From: Bradyrhizobium iriomotense
GTDB lineage: Bacteria > Pseudomonadota > Alphaproteobacteria > Rhizobiales > Xanthobacteraceae
Assembly (NCBI RefSeq): GCF_018130765.1
Contig: NZ_JAFCJZ010000001.1
Location: 620,001 to 684,000, forward strand
DNA: 64,000 nt
Reading direction: 5' to 3'
This document shows positions 41,016 through 49,724 of the stretch, one piece after another. The notes below the pieces were generated by a model. The model had not been told where the DNA came from. It saw only the letters and a program-made list of their open reading frames with translations, and ran no database searches. How positions within the stretch are numbered: the stretch's first letter is position 1; the number at the start of each line of letters is the position of its first letter. The position numbers were made by a program, and so were the translations under genes.

Positions 41016-42302
41016 ATGACAATGGCGTCCGATCCGAAAATGAACCCGCAATCCGGCCTTCTCTCCGCGGAGGCCAATCAGGCTGCCGCGCTCGCTGCCT
41101 ATGGCGGCGTGCTCACCGTCGATCTCGACGCGATCATCGCCAACTGGCGCAAGCTCGAGAAGACGGCGGTGCCGGCCGAATGCGCCGCGGTGATCAAGGC
41201 CGACGCCTATGGCTGCGGCGCCGAGCAGGTCGCGCGCGCGCTGAGCAAGGCCGGCTGCAAGACCTTCTTCGTCGCCACCATCGAGGAAGCCCGCAAGGTG
41301 CGCGCGGCCGTGCCGGAGCCCACGATCTACGTGCTCGGCGGCTATTTCCAGAACACCGGCGAGCACTACGCCCAGATCAACTGCCGGCCCGTGATCGGCG
41401 ATCTCAACGAGCTCGCCGAATGGGACGTGTTCTGCCGCCGCACCGGCTGGAACGGCGGCGCCGCGATCCACATCGACACCGGCATGAACCGGCTCGGGCT
41501 GACGCTGTCGGAAGCGCAGGCCATCATCCCCCGTATCAATGCCGGTGATCACGGCATCACGCTGGTGATGAGCCATCTGGTCTCGGCCGAGCAGCTCAAC
41601 AGCCCCGTCAATGCCAAGCAGCTCGCTTCCTTCCGCGCCATCGCCAGCGAATTCTCGGGCGTGCCGGCAGCGCTCGCCAATTCGTCCGGCATCTTCCTGG
41701 GCGCGCCCTTCCAGTTCGACCTGGTGCGGCCGGGCGCGGCGCTCTACGGCGTCAATCCGACGCCGGAGGCCGACAATCCGATGCAGCCGGTCGTCGACCT
41801 CAAGGCGCGCATCGTGCAGATCCGTAATGTCGAGCGCGGCGAGGGCGTCGGCTATGGCGGCACCTGGACCGCGCGGCGGCCGACGAAACTGGCGATCATC
41901 GCGGTCGGCTATGCCGACGGCTATTTCCGCGCCGCCAGCTCCAACGACGGCACCCGTGGCGCCGAGGTGATCGTCGCCGGCAAACGCTGCCCGGTCGCGG
42001 GCCGCGTCTCCATGGACCTGATCGCGATCGACATCACCGATCTGCCGCCGAACGCGGTGCGGCGCGGCCACATGGTGACGCTGCTCGGCGAAGGCATCAC
42101 CGTCGACGAGCTCGCGCATCATTTCGGCACCATCGGCTACGAGGTGCTGACCAGCCTCGGCCACCGCTACGCGCGCGTCTACAAGGGCGGCAACGTGGTC
42201 GAGCCGCTGGCAAAGCCGGAGCCCGCGGCAAAAAACGCCGCGCAGCCGCCCTCACCGCCGCCGATCGAGCAGCCGGCGGCCCCGCCGCCGCTGCCGACCT
42301 AA
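41016..42302 (+). CDS. alr: alanine racemase
   Basis: PLP enzyme making D-alanine for peptidoglycan; 428 residues. The PLP lysine is in AAVIKADAYGCGAEQVARAL, the second catalytic residue lies in GVGYGGTW, and the domain ends with LLGEGITVDELAHHFGTIGY, EVLTSLGHRYARVY. A Pro/Ala-rich tail of about 35 residues (PSPPPIEQPAAPPPLPT) is beyond the usual family end. It lies 45 bases after dnaB and is probably co-transcribed. Normally radA would follow; here about 15 kb of other genes intervene. Confidence 0.95.
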   Translation: MTMASDPKMNPQSGLLSAEANQAAALAAYGGVLTVDLDAIIANWRKLEKTAVPAECAAVIKADAYGCGAEQVARALSKAGCKTFFVATIEEARKVRAAVPEPTIYVLGGYFQNTGEHYAQINCRPVIGDLNELAEWDVFCRRTGWNGGAAIHIDTGMNRLGLTLSEAQAIIPRINAGDHGITLVMSHLVSAEQLNSPVNAKQLASFRAIASEFSGVPAALANSSGIFLGAPFQFDLVRPGAALYGVNPTPEADNPMQPVVDLKARIVQIRNVERGEGVGYGGTWTARRPTKLAIIAVGYADGYFRAASSNDGTRGAEVIVAGKRCPVAGRVSMDLIAIDITDLPPNAVRRGHMVTLLGEGITVDELAHHFGTIGYEVLTSLGHRYARVYKGGNVVEPLAKPEPAAKNAAQPPSPPPIEQPAAPPPLPT

Positions 42303-42313
42303 AACACCCGCGC

Positions 42314-42532
42314 CTATTTCTTCTTCCTGCTGTCCAGCGCCGCCTTGCAGGTCGCGCTGAGCTGATCGCGCTTGGCGTTGAGACAGGCGACGATGCCGCC
42401 GCCCGGCGCGATGCCGGCGCAGAATTTGTCGTAGTCCGCCTTGCACGCGCCGCGCGTTTCGGCTGACTGTGCCGAAGTGGCCCCGGAGAACGCGACGACG
42501 AATGCAATAGCGGCAAAGCTCAACTTGGACAT
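42314..42532 (-). CDS. small periplasmic cysteine-repeat protein
   Basis: A 72-residue protein with a signal peptide (KLSFAAIAFVVAFSGATSA, cleavage near AQSAE). The mature part contains four cysteines in two similar halves: ACKADYDKFCAGIAPGGG and ACLNAKRDQLSATCKAALDS. This matches the short 'Cys-rich repeat' type of secreted protein in which a Cys-x7-9-Cys pair repeats. It ends in SRKKK. The start at MSKLSFAA is preferred to the longer frame because it opens the signal peptide and follows a GGAGAAAC site. Function unknown. Confidence 0.7.
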   Translation of the reverse strand: MSKLSFAAIAFVVAFSGATSAQSAETRGACKADYDKFCAGIAPGGGIVACLNAKRDQLSATCKAALDSRKKK

Positions 42533-42573
42533 TGTTTCTCCGGAAGGCGGAAGGCAGGAGCCGGTAGCTCTAC

Positions 42574-43344
42574 ATGAAGATCGCGACATTCAACATCAAC
42601 AACGTCAACCGCCGCCTGCCCAATCTGTTGGCATGGCTGCGCGCGGCAAAGCCCGATGTCGTCGCGCTTCAGGAGTTGAAGGCAAGTGATGGCGAATTTC
42701 CGGCGGCAGCCATCGAAAAGGCCGGCTACGGCGCGGTGTGGTGTGGACAAAGAACATGGAACGGCGTCGCCATCCTCGCCCGCAACGCCGAGCCGGTGCT
42801 CACCCGCGATCGCCTGCCAGGAAAGCCTGATGATCTCGAAGCCCGTTACATCGAAGCCGCGGTGCGCGGCATCATCGTCACCAGCATCTACCTGCCCAAC
42901 GGCAATCCGCAGCCGGGCCCGAAATTCGACTACAAGCTCGACTGGTTCGCGCGCCTCAGGCGCCACGCCAAAAGCTTCATCAAGCAGGACCTGCCCGTGG
43001 TGCTCGCCGGCGACTACAACGTCGCGCCTCGTGAGATCGACATCTATCCGACGCGTTCATGGGACAAGGATGCGCTGATCCAGCCCAAGAGCCGCGCGGC
43101 GTTTGCCTCGCTGGTCGAACAAGGCTGGTGCGATGCGATCCGCGAGTTGCATCCAGAGAAACGCATCTACACGTTCTGGGATTACAAGCGGAACCGCTGG
43201 CCGCGCGATGCGGGCCTGCGGCTTGATCATCTCCTGCTCAGCCCTGCCCTGGCTTCGCGCCTCGCGAAAGCCGGTGTCGACAAGAAGATCCGCGGCGAAG
43301 ATGGCGCGAGCGATCACGCGCCAGCGTGGGTGGTGTTGAAATAA
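42574..43344 (+). CDS. xth: exodeoxyribonuclease III
   Basis: AP endonuclease / 3'-5' exonuclease of base-excision repair; 256 residues. Family motifs are KIATFNINNVNRRLPNLLAW, VVALQELKASDGEFP (metal-binding glutamate), GVAILAR, LAGDYNVAPREIDIY, DYKRNRWPRDAGLRLDHLLL and the terminal SDHAPAWVVLK with the catalytic histidine. All active-site residues appear intact. It is divergent from the small Cys-repeat gene and followed by a palindromic repeat. Confidence 0.95.
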   Translation: MKIATFNINNVNRRLPNLLAWLRAAKPDVVALQELKASDGEFPAAAIEKAGYGAVWCGQRTWNGVAILARNAEPVLTRDRLPGKPDDLEARYIEAAVRGIIVTSIYLPNGNPQPGPKFDYKLDWFARLRRHAKSFIKQDLPVVLAGDYNVAPREIDIYPTRSWDKDALIQPKSRAAFASLVEQGWCDAIRELHPEKRIYTFWDYKRNRWPRDAGLRLDHLLLSPALASRLAKAGVDKKIRGEDGASDHAPAWVVLK

Positions 43345-43353
43345 GCGAGGTGC

Positions 43354-43444
43354 CGTAGGGTGGGCAAAGCGAAGCGTGCCCACCAATCTCGCTTACGGGG
43401 ACAGATCGTGGGCACGGCGCAAGTGCGCCTTTGCCCACCCTACG
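43354..43444. repeat. nested palindromic intergenic repeat after xth
   Basis: The outer arms CGTAGGGTGGGCAAAG and CTTTGCCCACCCTACG are exact inverted repeats about 90 bases apart; within them GTGCCCAC (43376) and GTGGGCAC (43408) also pair. The words are typical of short mobile-type repeats that appear many times in Bradyrhizobium genomes (general knowledge). It separates xth and the convergent hydrolase gene and may terminate both. Confidence 0.75.
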
Positions 43445-43458
43445 AAAGCATGCGTGGA

Positions 43459-44274
43459 TCAGCGCCCGTAATAGTCCTGCACCGTGTCCCACGCGGCCTT
43501 CTGCAGCAGCTGCGTCGTCTCCGCATCGAGGCCCATGTTGTAGGAATTGCCGACCGGCGAGCGGCCGCTCAGCGCGCCGAATGTCACGCAGGCGGCCAGA
43601 TACGTGCCTGCCGGACTCGGATGCCGCTTGTCCGGAGCATAGAGATTGAGCTCGGGCGCAAGCTTGCGCACGCGCGCAAAGGCGAGACCGGCGGGAATGA
43701 CGAGCGCGTCATTGGCATTGCCGGCGAGCGTATAGGCCTCGGCCAACGCTTCCGTCATCTCCGGCTTGTCGGCATAGGCCCAGGACATGAACAGCACCGG
43801 CCGCATATCATGGGCACGGACGATCTCGCTGTCCTTCTTCGCAAAGGTCGTGAACGCGTCCTTCAATTGCGGGTGGATCGGGCATTGGCTGCAATCCATC
43901 ATCACAACTGCATCGTACTGCCTGCCAGGCTTGTTGAAGATGACGACGTTCTGCTCGTCGAAGGAATAGGCGCCGATGCCGGCCGGCCGCAGCAGATTGT
44001 CCATGTCGTGCCAGTCGAGGCCGGAGCCGCCGATCGTCACCATGGTGTTGCGATAGGCCGCCTTGTTGGCGGCATCGGCTGCCCGCTCCATGAAGGTGAG
44101 ATGCCCGGGCATGCCGTTGTTGTAGTAGAAGAAGCTGTTGCCGACGAACAGCGCGGCCTTGGGGAAGTCGGGCCCGAGCGACGTGACCTTCGGCTTGGTC
44201 TGCGCCAATGCATTGAAGCCGGCTGCAACGGCCAGACACATCGCGAGCACCACTCGCGCAAAAAGACGCATCAT
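43459..44274 (-). CDS. SGNH/GDSL-type hydrolase, secreted
   Basis: A 271-residue protein with a signal peptide (RLFARVVLAMCLAVAAGFNA, cleavage after ALAQ). The block I nucleophile is in LFVGNSFFYYNNGMPGHL (GNS in place of GDS), the conserved glycine region is TIGGSGLDWHD, and the catalytic Asp-x-x-His is APDKRHPSPAGTYLA. It is probably a periplasmic esterase; substrate unknown. It is alone on its transcript, with GGAGGAAACC upstream of the ATG. Confidence 0.82.
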   Translation of the reverse strand: MMRLFARVVLAMCLAVAAGFNALAQTKPKVTSLGPDFPKAALFVGNSFFYYNNGMPGHLTFMERAADAANKAAYRNTMVTIGGSGLDWHDMDNLLRPAGIGAYSFDEQNVVIFNKPGRQYDAVVMMDCSQCPIHPQLKDAFTTFAKKDSEIVRAHDMRPVLFMSWAYADKPEMTEALAEAYTLAGNANDALVIPAGLAFARVRKLAPELNLYAPDKRHPSPAGTYLAACVTFGALSGRSPVGNSYNMGLDAETTQLLQKAAWDTVQDYYGR

Positions 44275-44372
44275 GGGTTTCCTCCCGTTTTTCTAGAGGC
44301 GGAAACAAACCAGCTTTTCAAAACGGCCTCAAGAGGACGGGCGCGGAGCAGAGCGGCACGCGTCCGCATCGC

Positions 44373-44741
44373 TCACCACAGATTCCTGCCGTCGATCATG
44401 TTCACCGGCACCGCATCGAGATCAAAGTCGTCGAACAGGCGCGCGTTCACCGCGACCTTGGGGTTGTCAAAATCGGGCTTGCCGCTGGACCAGTCCGGCG
44501 ATTCCGAATAAGTGCCGCAGCCGCAATTGGCGCAGAAATGATGTTTGACCGTGCGGCTGCCCCAGAGATAGGTCGCGACGTTGTCCGCCGGTGACAGCAG
44601 GCGAAACTGCGCCGGCGTGTAATAGGCCCACAACGCGCCGCGCTTGGCGCAGAGCGAACAGGTGCAGCGTGTGACGCTCGAGGGCGCCTCCGTCACCTCG
44701 TACACCGTCTCACCGCAATGACAGCTTGCCTCGATCGGCAT
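44373..44741 (-). CDS. GFA family protein (glutathione-dependent formaldehyde-activating enzyme-like)
   Basis: A 122-residue zinc-binding protein of the GFA/CENP-V fold. Cysteine clusters are visible as SCHCG, RCTCSLCAKRGALWAYY, and FCANCGCGTYSES, matching the two zinc sites of the family. The family name comes from Gfa, but most members have no proven formaldehyde activity, so no reaction is assigned. It is transcribed divergently from the FadR regulator downstream. Confidence 0.85.
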   Translation of the reverse strand: MPIEASCHCGETVYEVTEAPSSVTRCTCSLCAKRGALWAYYTPAQFRLLSPADNVATYLWGSRTVKHHFCANCGCGTYSESPDWSSGKPDFDNPKVAVNARLFDDFDLDAVPVNMIDGRNLW

Positions 44742-44996
44742 GACCCGCTCTCCCCGTTTGTCAGGAGATGGTCGTAGCCGGCCGCTGCTGCCAACATGCT
44801 GTCAGCAGCAAGGCTCGTCCCCGCAGTTCGGCGTGGCTTCCGAAGCGGACCAAACAAAAACACGAAAAACAACCCCATGCACAGTAGCCGGCCCTAATCG
44901 ATTCAATGCCTTAGCAGGCGCTATTGAAGCCTCTTCGCTCCGCTTCCCGGCCAGGCGACTCCTCCCCTCTTGACCTTAACCGCTTGGTTAGCATAC

Positions 44997-45018
44997 TGGT
45001 CTGACCAAGATCAGACCA
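44997..45018. promoter_or_regulatory. FadR-type operator upstream of the catabolic locus
   Basis: TGGTCTGACCA (44997-45007) matches the TNGTNNNACNA consensus of the FadR subfamily exactly. A wider inverted repeat TGGTCTGA-N6-TCAGACCA spans 44997-45018. It ends 12 bases before the regulator's ATG, so the adjacent GntR/FadR protein probably represses itself and the downstream genes. Confidence 0.7.
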
Positions 45019-45030
45019 AATAGGATCGGG

Positions 45031-45771
45031 ATGGAGCTCAAGCGGACCACTGAGGGCGAAAAAGGGTTCGAGAAGGTGTTCGCCTTCCTGCGCGAGCGCC
45101 TGCTTGCAGGCTCGCTCAAGCCCGGCGACCGCCTGATCTCCGAGCGCGAACTGGCCACCCTGCTCGGCGTAAGCCGGCCGATTGTGCGCGAGGCGCTGCG
45201 CGCCCTCACCGTGCTCGGCATCGTCGAGATCCGCGACCGCATCGGAACCGTGGTGACCCGGCCTGATGTCTCCGTGCTGAACGACTTCTTCACCTTCGCG
45301 CTGGCCCAGCAGGCCGACATGCTCGACGACGTCATGCAGGCGCGCGTCGCGATCGAATGCCAGGCGATCCGGCTCGCCTGCGAGCGCGCCAACATCGCCG
45401 ATTTCGAACGCCTGCAGCGCGCCCTCGCCAAGATCGGGGAGACCATCGACGAGGCCGATGCCGGCGGCATGGCCGACTTCGAATTCCATCGCGCCATCGT
45501 CGTCGCATCGCATTCGGAGACGCTGACGGTGCTGCACTCTTCGATGGCGGGCCTGCTGACGCACTCGCATCGCAGCCGCCGCGAGCTGGTGCAAGCCTTC
45601 CCGTCGATGAAGACCTATCTGATCGACGACCACCGCCGCATCTTCGAAGCCGTCATCGCGCGCGATCCCGAGCGCGCGGACGCGACGCTGCGCAAGCATT
45701 TTGCCATCGGCGACGAGTACCGGCGGCGCGCCGTCGTCGGCGACATCGACAAGACCAGCGCTTCAGGCTGA
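45031..45771 (+). CDS. GntR family regulator, FadR subfamily
   Basis: A 246-residue repressor with an N-terminal winged helix (SERELATLLGVSRPIVREAL) and a C-terminal all-helical FCD ligand domain: FHRAIVVASHSETL and TYLIDDHRRIFEAVIARDPE carry the Asp/His residues that bind metal in this group. Such regulators respond to small carboxylates or sugar acids. It is the first gene of a locus of nine co-directional genes and has a matching operator just upstream. Confidence 0.92.
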   Translation: MELKRTTEGEKGFEKVFAFLRERLLAGSLKPGDRLISERELATLLGVSRPIVREALRALTVLGIVEIRDRIGTVVTRPDVSVLNDFFTFALAQQADMLDDVMQARVAIECQAIRLACERANIADFERLQRALAKIGETIDEADAGGMADFEFHRAIVVASHSETLTVLHSSMAGLLTHSHRSRRELVQAFPSMKTYLIDDHRRIFEAVIARDPERADATLRKHFAIGDEYRRRAVVGDIDKTSASG

Positions 45772-45814
45772 TCGCGGACGAACCGAGAAACTAACCAAGA
45801 AACGGATCGATAAC

Positions 45815-46714
45815 ATGGGACGGAACGACAAGGGCAATGTCGGCTTCATCGGCATCGGCACGATGGGCCGCGAGATGGTTCGCAACCTGCTCAAGGCCGG
45901 GCATGCTGTGCGCGTCTTCGATCTCAATGAGGCCGCCTTGGCCGATAGCGTCAAGGAAGGTGCGACGCGCGCCAGAAGCCCTGCCGATGCCGCCGAAGGC
46001 GCGGACATCGTCATCACCATGCTGCCCGACACGCCGCACGTCGAGGCGACCATTTACGGCGAGCACGGTCTTCTGAAGTCTCCTCCATCAGGCAAGCTCA
46101 TCGTCGACATGAGCACGATCTCGCCGGTCGCGGTCCGCCGCATCCATGCCGACCTGCAGAAGGTCGGCGTCGGCTTCATCGACGCGCCGGTCTCGGGCGG
46201 GCCCGTCGGCGCCAAGAACGCCGCGCTCTCGATCATGGCCGGCGGCGATGCCGACGGCTTCGCCCAGGCCGAGCCGTTCTTCCGCGCGATGGGCACCACC
46301 ATCACCCATGTCGGCGCGTCCGGCGCCGGACAGACGGTCAAACTCTGCAACCAGCTCATCTGCGGCATCAACATCCAGGCGATCTGCGAGGCGCTGGCAT
46401 TGGGACGCGCCTCGGGCATCGATCTCAATTTGCTGCGCCGGGTGCTGCTCGGCGGATCCGCCGCCTCCTGGATGCTCGACAAGCTCGGCCCCGCAATGAT
46501 TGCGGGCGACGTCTCCGCCGGCTTCCGGATCGATCTGCAACTCAAGGACCTTCGCCTCGTGCAGGAGCATGCGCAGGCGCTGAGCGTGCCCCTGCCCGGC
46601 ACCGCGCTGGTCACCAGCCAATATGTCGATGCGCGCGCCCATGGCGAAGGCAGCAACGGCAACCAGGCGCTGTTCCGCGTCTATGACCGCATGACCAACC
46701 AGACCACCGGCTGA
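45815..46714 (+). CDS. beta-hydroxyacid dehydrogenase (3-hydroxyisobutyrate dehydrogenase / tartronate semialdehyde reductase family)
   Basis: A 299-residue NAD(P)-dependent oxidoreductase. Dinucleotide motif VGFIGIGTMGREMVRNLLKA, substrate-binding DAPVSGGPVGAKNAALSIMA, catalytic lysine in GAGQTVKLCNQLICG, and the C-terminal FRIDLQLKDLRLVQEHA are all in place. The exact substrate (3-hydroxyisobutyrate, tartronate semialdehyde, sulfolactaldehyde or another beta-hydroxyacid) cannot be told from motifs. It lies 43 bases downstream of the FadR-type gene and 10 bases upstream of the transporter genes, so it is likely part of the same operon. Confidence 0.88.
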   Translation: MGRNDKGNVGFIGIGTMGREMVRNLLKAGHAVRVFDLNEAALADSVKEGATRARSPADAAEGADIVITMLPDTPHVEATIYGEHGLLKSPPSGKLIVDMSTISPVAVRRIHADLQKVGVGFIDAPVSGGPVGAKNAALSIMAGGDADGFAQAEPFFRAMGTTITHVGASGAGQTVKLCNQLICGINIQAICEALALGRASGIDLNLLRRVLLGGSAASWMLDKLGPAMIAGDVSAGFRIDLQLKDLRLVQEHAQALSVPLPGTALVTSQYVDARAHGEGSNGNQALFRVYDRMTNQTTG

Positions 46715-46724
46715 ACCTGATACG

Positions 46725-47408
46725 ATGAGCCTGCAACTCGACTTTCCCGCAGTGCTGGAACGTTGGCCGAGCTTTCTCGCCGGCGCCGTCCTCACGCTGG
46801 AGCTGGCCGCGTTCGCGACGGTGCTGGGCGCCCTGCTCGGCACGCTCGCGGCGGTCGGGCGCGGCACGCACAACGCGCTGATCGCAGGCGCCAGCAAAGC
46901 CTATGTCGAGACCATCCGCAACACACCGCTCCTGGTGCAGATCTTCCTGGTCTATTTCGGCCTCGCCAGCCTGGGGCTGAAATTCTCCGCGTTCGCGGTG
47001 GCCGTGGCCGCGCTGACTATCAATGTCGGGGCCTACACCGCCGAGATCATGCGCGCCGGCTTCGAGGCGATCCCGCGTGGACAGATCGAGGCAGCCGAAG
47101 GGCTGGCGCTGTCGCGCCTGCAGATCTACTGGCACATCATCCTGCTGCCGGCAGTCGAGAAGGTGTATCCGGCACTGACCAGCCAGTTCGTGCTCTTGAT
47201 GCTGGCCTCCTCGGTCTGCTCGCAGATCTCGGCCGAGGAGCTCACGGCGGTCGCCAACTACATCCAGTCGGACACCTACCGCGCGTTCGAGACCTACATC
47301 ATCGTCGCCGTGCTCTACGTCATCCTGTCGCTGGTGATGCGCGCGGGCTTCTGGGGCCTCGGCCTCGTGCTGTTTCCGCGCCGGCGCCGGCTCGGCACGC
47401 CGCTGTGA
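46725..47408 (+). CDS. ABC transporter permease, polar amino acid family (first)
   Basis: A 227-residue inner-membrane permease of the HisMQ/GlnP type with about five spans. It has the family stretch ETIRNTPLLVQIFLVYFGLA and the cytoplasmic EAA loop [20 protein letters not shown] that contacts the ATPase. It starts 10 bases after the dehydrogenase and ends one base before the second permease gene, so the pair forms a heterodimeric channel. Confidence 0.92.
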   Translation: MSLQLDFPAVLERWPSFLAGAVLTLELAAFATVLGALLGTLAAVGRGTHNALIAGASKAYVETIRNTPLLVQIFLVYFGLASLGLKFSAFAVAVAALTINVGAYTAEIMRAGFEAIPRGQIEAAEGLALSRLQIYWHIILLPAVEKVYPALTSQFVLLMLASSVCSQISAEELTAVANYIQSDTYRAFETYIIVAVLYVILSLVMRAGFWGLGLVLFPRRRRLGTPL

Positions 47409-47409
47409 G

Positions 47410-48084
47410 ATGAGCATGGGCGGACATCTCAACATCAATCATCTGATGTTCCTCGGCCAGGGCGCGCTGTGGACCATTGGCCTGTCGGTGATCGCGCTGA
47501 TCGGCGGCGGCATCGTCGGCTTCGTCATCGCGCTCGCGCGCATTTCGCCGCTCAAATCGGTGCGGCTCGCCAGCGCAACCTATGTCCAGCTCGTCCAGGG
47601 CACGCCGCTGCTCGTCATCCTGTTCCTCGGCTATTTCGGCCTCGCCGCGATCGGCCTCAAGGTCTCGCCGCTCACGGCCGCCAGCGCCTCGCTGACGCTC
47701 TACGTCGCCGCCTATCTCGGCGAGATCTGGCGCGGCTGCATCCAGTCCGTGCCGAAGCCGCAATGGGAGGCCGCCGAAGGTCTCGCGCTAAGCCGGACCC
47801 AGCGCATGAGCAAGGTGATCCTGCCGCAGGCGATCCGCATCGCGACGCCGCCGACCGTCGGCTTCATGGTGCAGATCATCAAGAACACCTCGCTCGCCTC
47901 GGTGGTCGGTTTCGTCGAGCTGATGCGCTCGGGCCAAATCGTCAACAACTCGCTGTTCGAGCCGTTCGCCATCTACGCCATCATCGCCGTCACCTATTTC
48001 GCCATGTGCTATCCGCTGTCGCTGTTCAGCCAGAGGCTGGAGCGGCGGATGGGGCGCGGCAGGTCCAACCTCGCACCGGCCTGA
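47410..48084 (+). CDS. ABC transporter permease, polar amino acid family (second)
   Basis: A 224-residue partner permease: [20 protein letters not shown] near the N-terminus and the EAA loop [20 protein letters not shown]. It ends with [20 protein letters not shown] and [13 protein letters not shown]. One base separates it from the preceding gene and one from the ATPase gene that follows, so translation is tightly linked. Confidence 0.92.
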   Translation: MSMGGHLNINHLMFLGQGALWTIGLSVIALIGGGIVGFVIALARISPLKSVRLASATYVQLVQGTPLLVILFLGYFGLAAIGLKVSPLTAASASLTLYVAAYLGEIWRGCIQSVPKPQWEAAEGLALSRTQRMSKVILPQAIRIATPPTVGFMVQIIKNTSLASVVGFVELMRSGQIVNNSLFEPFAIYAIIAVTYFAMCYPLSLFSQRLERRMGRGRSNLAPA

Positions 48085-48085
48085 C

Positions 48086-48844
48086 ATGCATCAGAACGCC
48101 CCCTCCTCCGAACCCATCGTGTCGCTCCGCGACGTGCAGAAGAGTTTTGGCCCGCTCCGGGTGCTCGATGGCGTCTCCTTTGCCGTCCAGCGCGGCGAAG
48201 TGCTGGCGCTGATCGGCCGCTCCGGCTCCGGCAAGAGCACGGCGCTGCGCTGCATCGACCGCTTCGAGAAGGTCGACGGCGGCGAGATCGTCGTCTGCGG
48301 CCATCGCGTCGACCGTCCCGACGTCGATCTGCGCGCGTTGCGCCAGGACGTCGGCATCGTGTTCCAGAGCTACAATCTGTTTCCCCATCTCACGATCGAG
48401 CAGAACATCACGCTCGCACCTTGCGCGGTGAAGGGCATTGCGACGGCGCAGGCCAGGGATCTCGCGCGAAAAGTGCTGGCGCAGGTCGGGCTCGAGGAGA
48501 AGCTGCACGCCTATCCCGAGCAGCTCTCGGGCGGCCAGCAGCAGCGTGCCGCGATCGCCCGCTCGCTGGCGATGCAGCCGAAGGTCATGCTGTTCGACGA
48601 GGTCACCTCCGCCCTCGATCCCGAGCTCACCGCCGAGGTGTTGAAGGTGATCGAGCAATTGGCGGCGGACGGCATGACCATGGTGATGGTGACCCACGAG
48701 ATGGGCTTTGCCAAAGGCATCGCCGACCGGATCGTCTTCATGCATCGCGGCAAGGTCCACGAGACCGGACCCGCCTCGATCCTGACGTCGCCGACCACGC
48801 CCGAACTCACGCAATTCGTGGGGACGGGAAACCTAAAATCATAA
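48086..48844 (+). CDS. ABC transporter ATP-binding protein, polar amino acid family
   Basis: A 252-residue ATPase of the GlnQ/HisP type. Walker [17 protein letters not shown]-loop [14 protein letters not shown], signature [18 protein letters not shown], Walker [16 protein letters not shown] and the switch histidine in [15 protein letters not shown] are all intact. It powers the two permeases encoded just upstream and works with the binding protein encoded 17 bases downstream. Confidence 0.95.
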   Translation: MHQNAPSSEPIVSLRDVQKSFGPLRVLDGVSFAVQRGEVLALIGRSGSGKSTALRCIDRFEKVDGGEIVVCGHRVDRPDVDLRALRQDVGIVFQSYNLFPHLTIEQNITLAPCAVKGIATAQARDLARKVLAQVGLEEKLHAYPEQLSGGQQQRAAIARSLAMQPKVMLFDEVTSALDPELTAEVLKVIEQLAADGMTMVMVTHEMGFAKGIADRIVFMHRGKVHETGPASILTSPTTPELTQFVGTGNLKS

Positions 48845-48861
48845 CAGGGAGAGAACCAAGA

Positions 48862-49656
48862 ATGACCAACAAGACATTGCTGGGCACCGCCGCCGCGTTG
48901 TGCGGCCTCATCATGATGGCGGCAACGCCGGCGTCGGCCGATCTGCTCGACGAAATCACCCAGGCCAAGAAGATCCGCATCTCGACCGACCTCGCCATTC
49001 CGCCCTCGGGCATGATGGACTCGAGCATGAAGCCGACCGGCTCGGACGTCGAGGTCGCGCAGCTGCTCGCCAAGGACTGGGGGCTGGAGCTCGAGTTCAT
49101 CCAGACCACCGGCGCAACGCGCATTCCGAACGTCCTGACCGGCAAGGCCGACATCATCATCTCGACCCTGTCGGTGACGCCCGAGCGCGCCAAGGTCATC
49201 GACTTCACCAAGCGCTATGCGACACTGCAATCCGATGTCGGCTGCCTGAAGTCGTCGACGGTCAAGGACTGGCCCGACGTAAAGGACAAGTCGATCGGCG
49301 TCTCGCGCGGCACCACGCAGGACACCACCCTGTCCAACATGAAGGACAAGGACCTCAAGATCGCGCGCTATGACGACGACGCCACCATGGTGACGGCGGC
49401 CGTGTCCGGCCAGGTCGATTGCGTCGGCTCGTCCGCGACGATCATCAACCAGATCGGCGTCAAGAATCCTTCACGCGTGTTCGAGTCCCGGATTCCGCTG
49501 GCGACCTTCGACCTCGCCATCGGGCTGAAGAAGGGCGAGCAGCGCCTGATGGACAAGCTCAACGCCTGGATCACCGAGAACGTCAAGAACGGCAAGTTGA
49601 ACGCGATCTACAAGAAATTCCACGGCGTCGATCTGCCGACGGACATGCGTAGCTGA
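48862..49656 (+). CDS. periplasmic substrate-binding protein, family 3
   Basis: A 264-residue binding protein with a signal peptide (LLGTAAALCGLIMMAATPAS, cleavage after ASA). The family-3 fold is shown by KKIRISTDLAIPPSGMMDSS, the lobe region TGKADIIISTLSVTPERAKV and IDFTKRYA. The ligand-binding arginine seen in amino-acid binders is probably replaced or displaced: the strand reads ADIIISTLSVTPERAKVIDF, which keeps the T-x-E-R of the group. Ligand unknown: the neighbours (RpiB, PfkB kinase) suggest a non-amino-acid polar compound is possible. A strong hairpin follows the stop. Confidence 0.9.
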   Translation: MTNKTLLGTAAALCGLIMMAATPASADLLDEITQAKKIRISTDLAIPPSGMMDSSMKPTGSDVEVAQLLAKDWGLELEFIQTTGATRIPNVLTGKADIIISTLSVTPERAKVIDFTKRYATLQSDVGCLKSSTVKDWPDVKDKSIGVSRGTTQDTTLSNMKDKDLKIARYDDDATMVTAAVSGQVDCVGSSATIINQIGVKNPSRVFESRIPLATFDLAIGLKKGEQRLMDKLNAWITENVKNGKLNAIYKKFHGVDLPTDMRS

Positions 49657-49668
49657 AACCAGAAAGAC

Positions 49669-49697
49669 CCGTGACAGCCGTTTTGCGGCTGTCACGG
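49669..49697 (+). terminator. hairpin between the binding-protein gene and rpiB
   Basis: CCGTGACAGCCG and CGGCTGTCACGG form a perfect 12-bp stem with loop TTTTG, 12 bases after the stop. It ends 27 bases before the rpiB start. Such hairpins after binding-protein genes often raise their mRNA level relative to downstream genes. Confidence 0.65.
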
Positions 49698-49724
49698 CCA
49701 ATGCCAAATCAAGAAGGACATCAC

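Noticed and set aside
39834..42164. A 776-codon frame antisense to dnaB and alr
   Set aside because: It covers parts of two well-supported genes on the other strand and has an Ala/Gly/Asp/Arg composition with no recognisable motif.
44742..45030. Possible small genes in the GFA-FadR intergenic region
   Set aside because: The open frames are short and lack ribosome-binding sites; only the operator at 44997-45018 is convincing.
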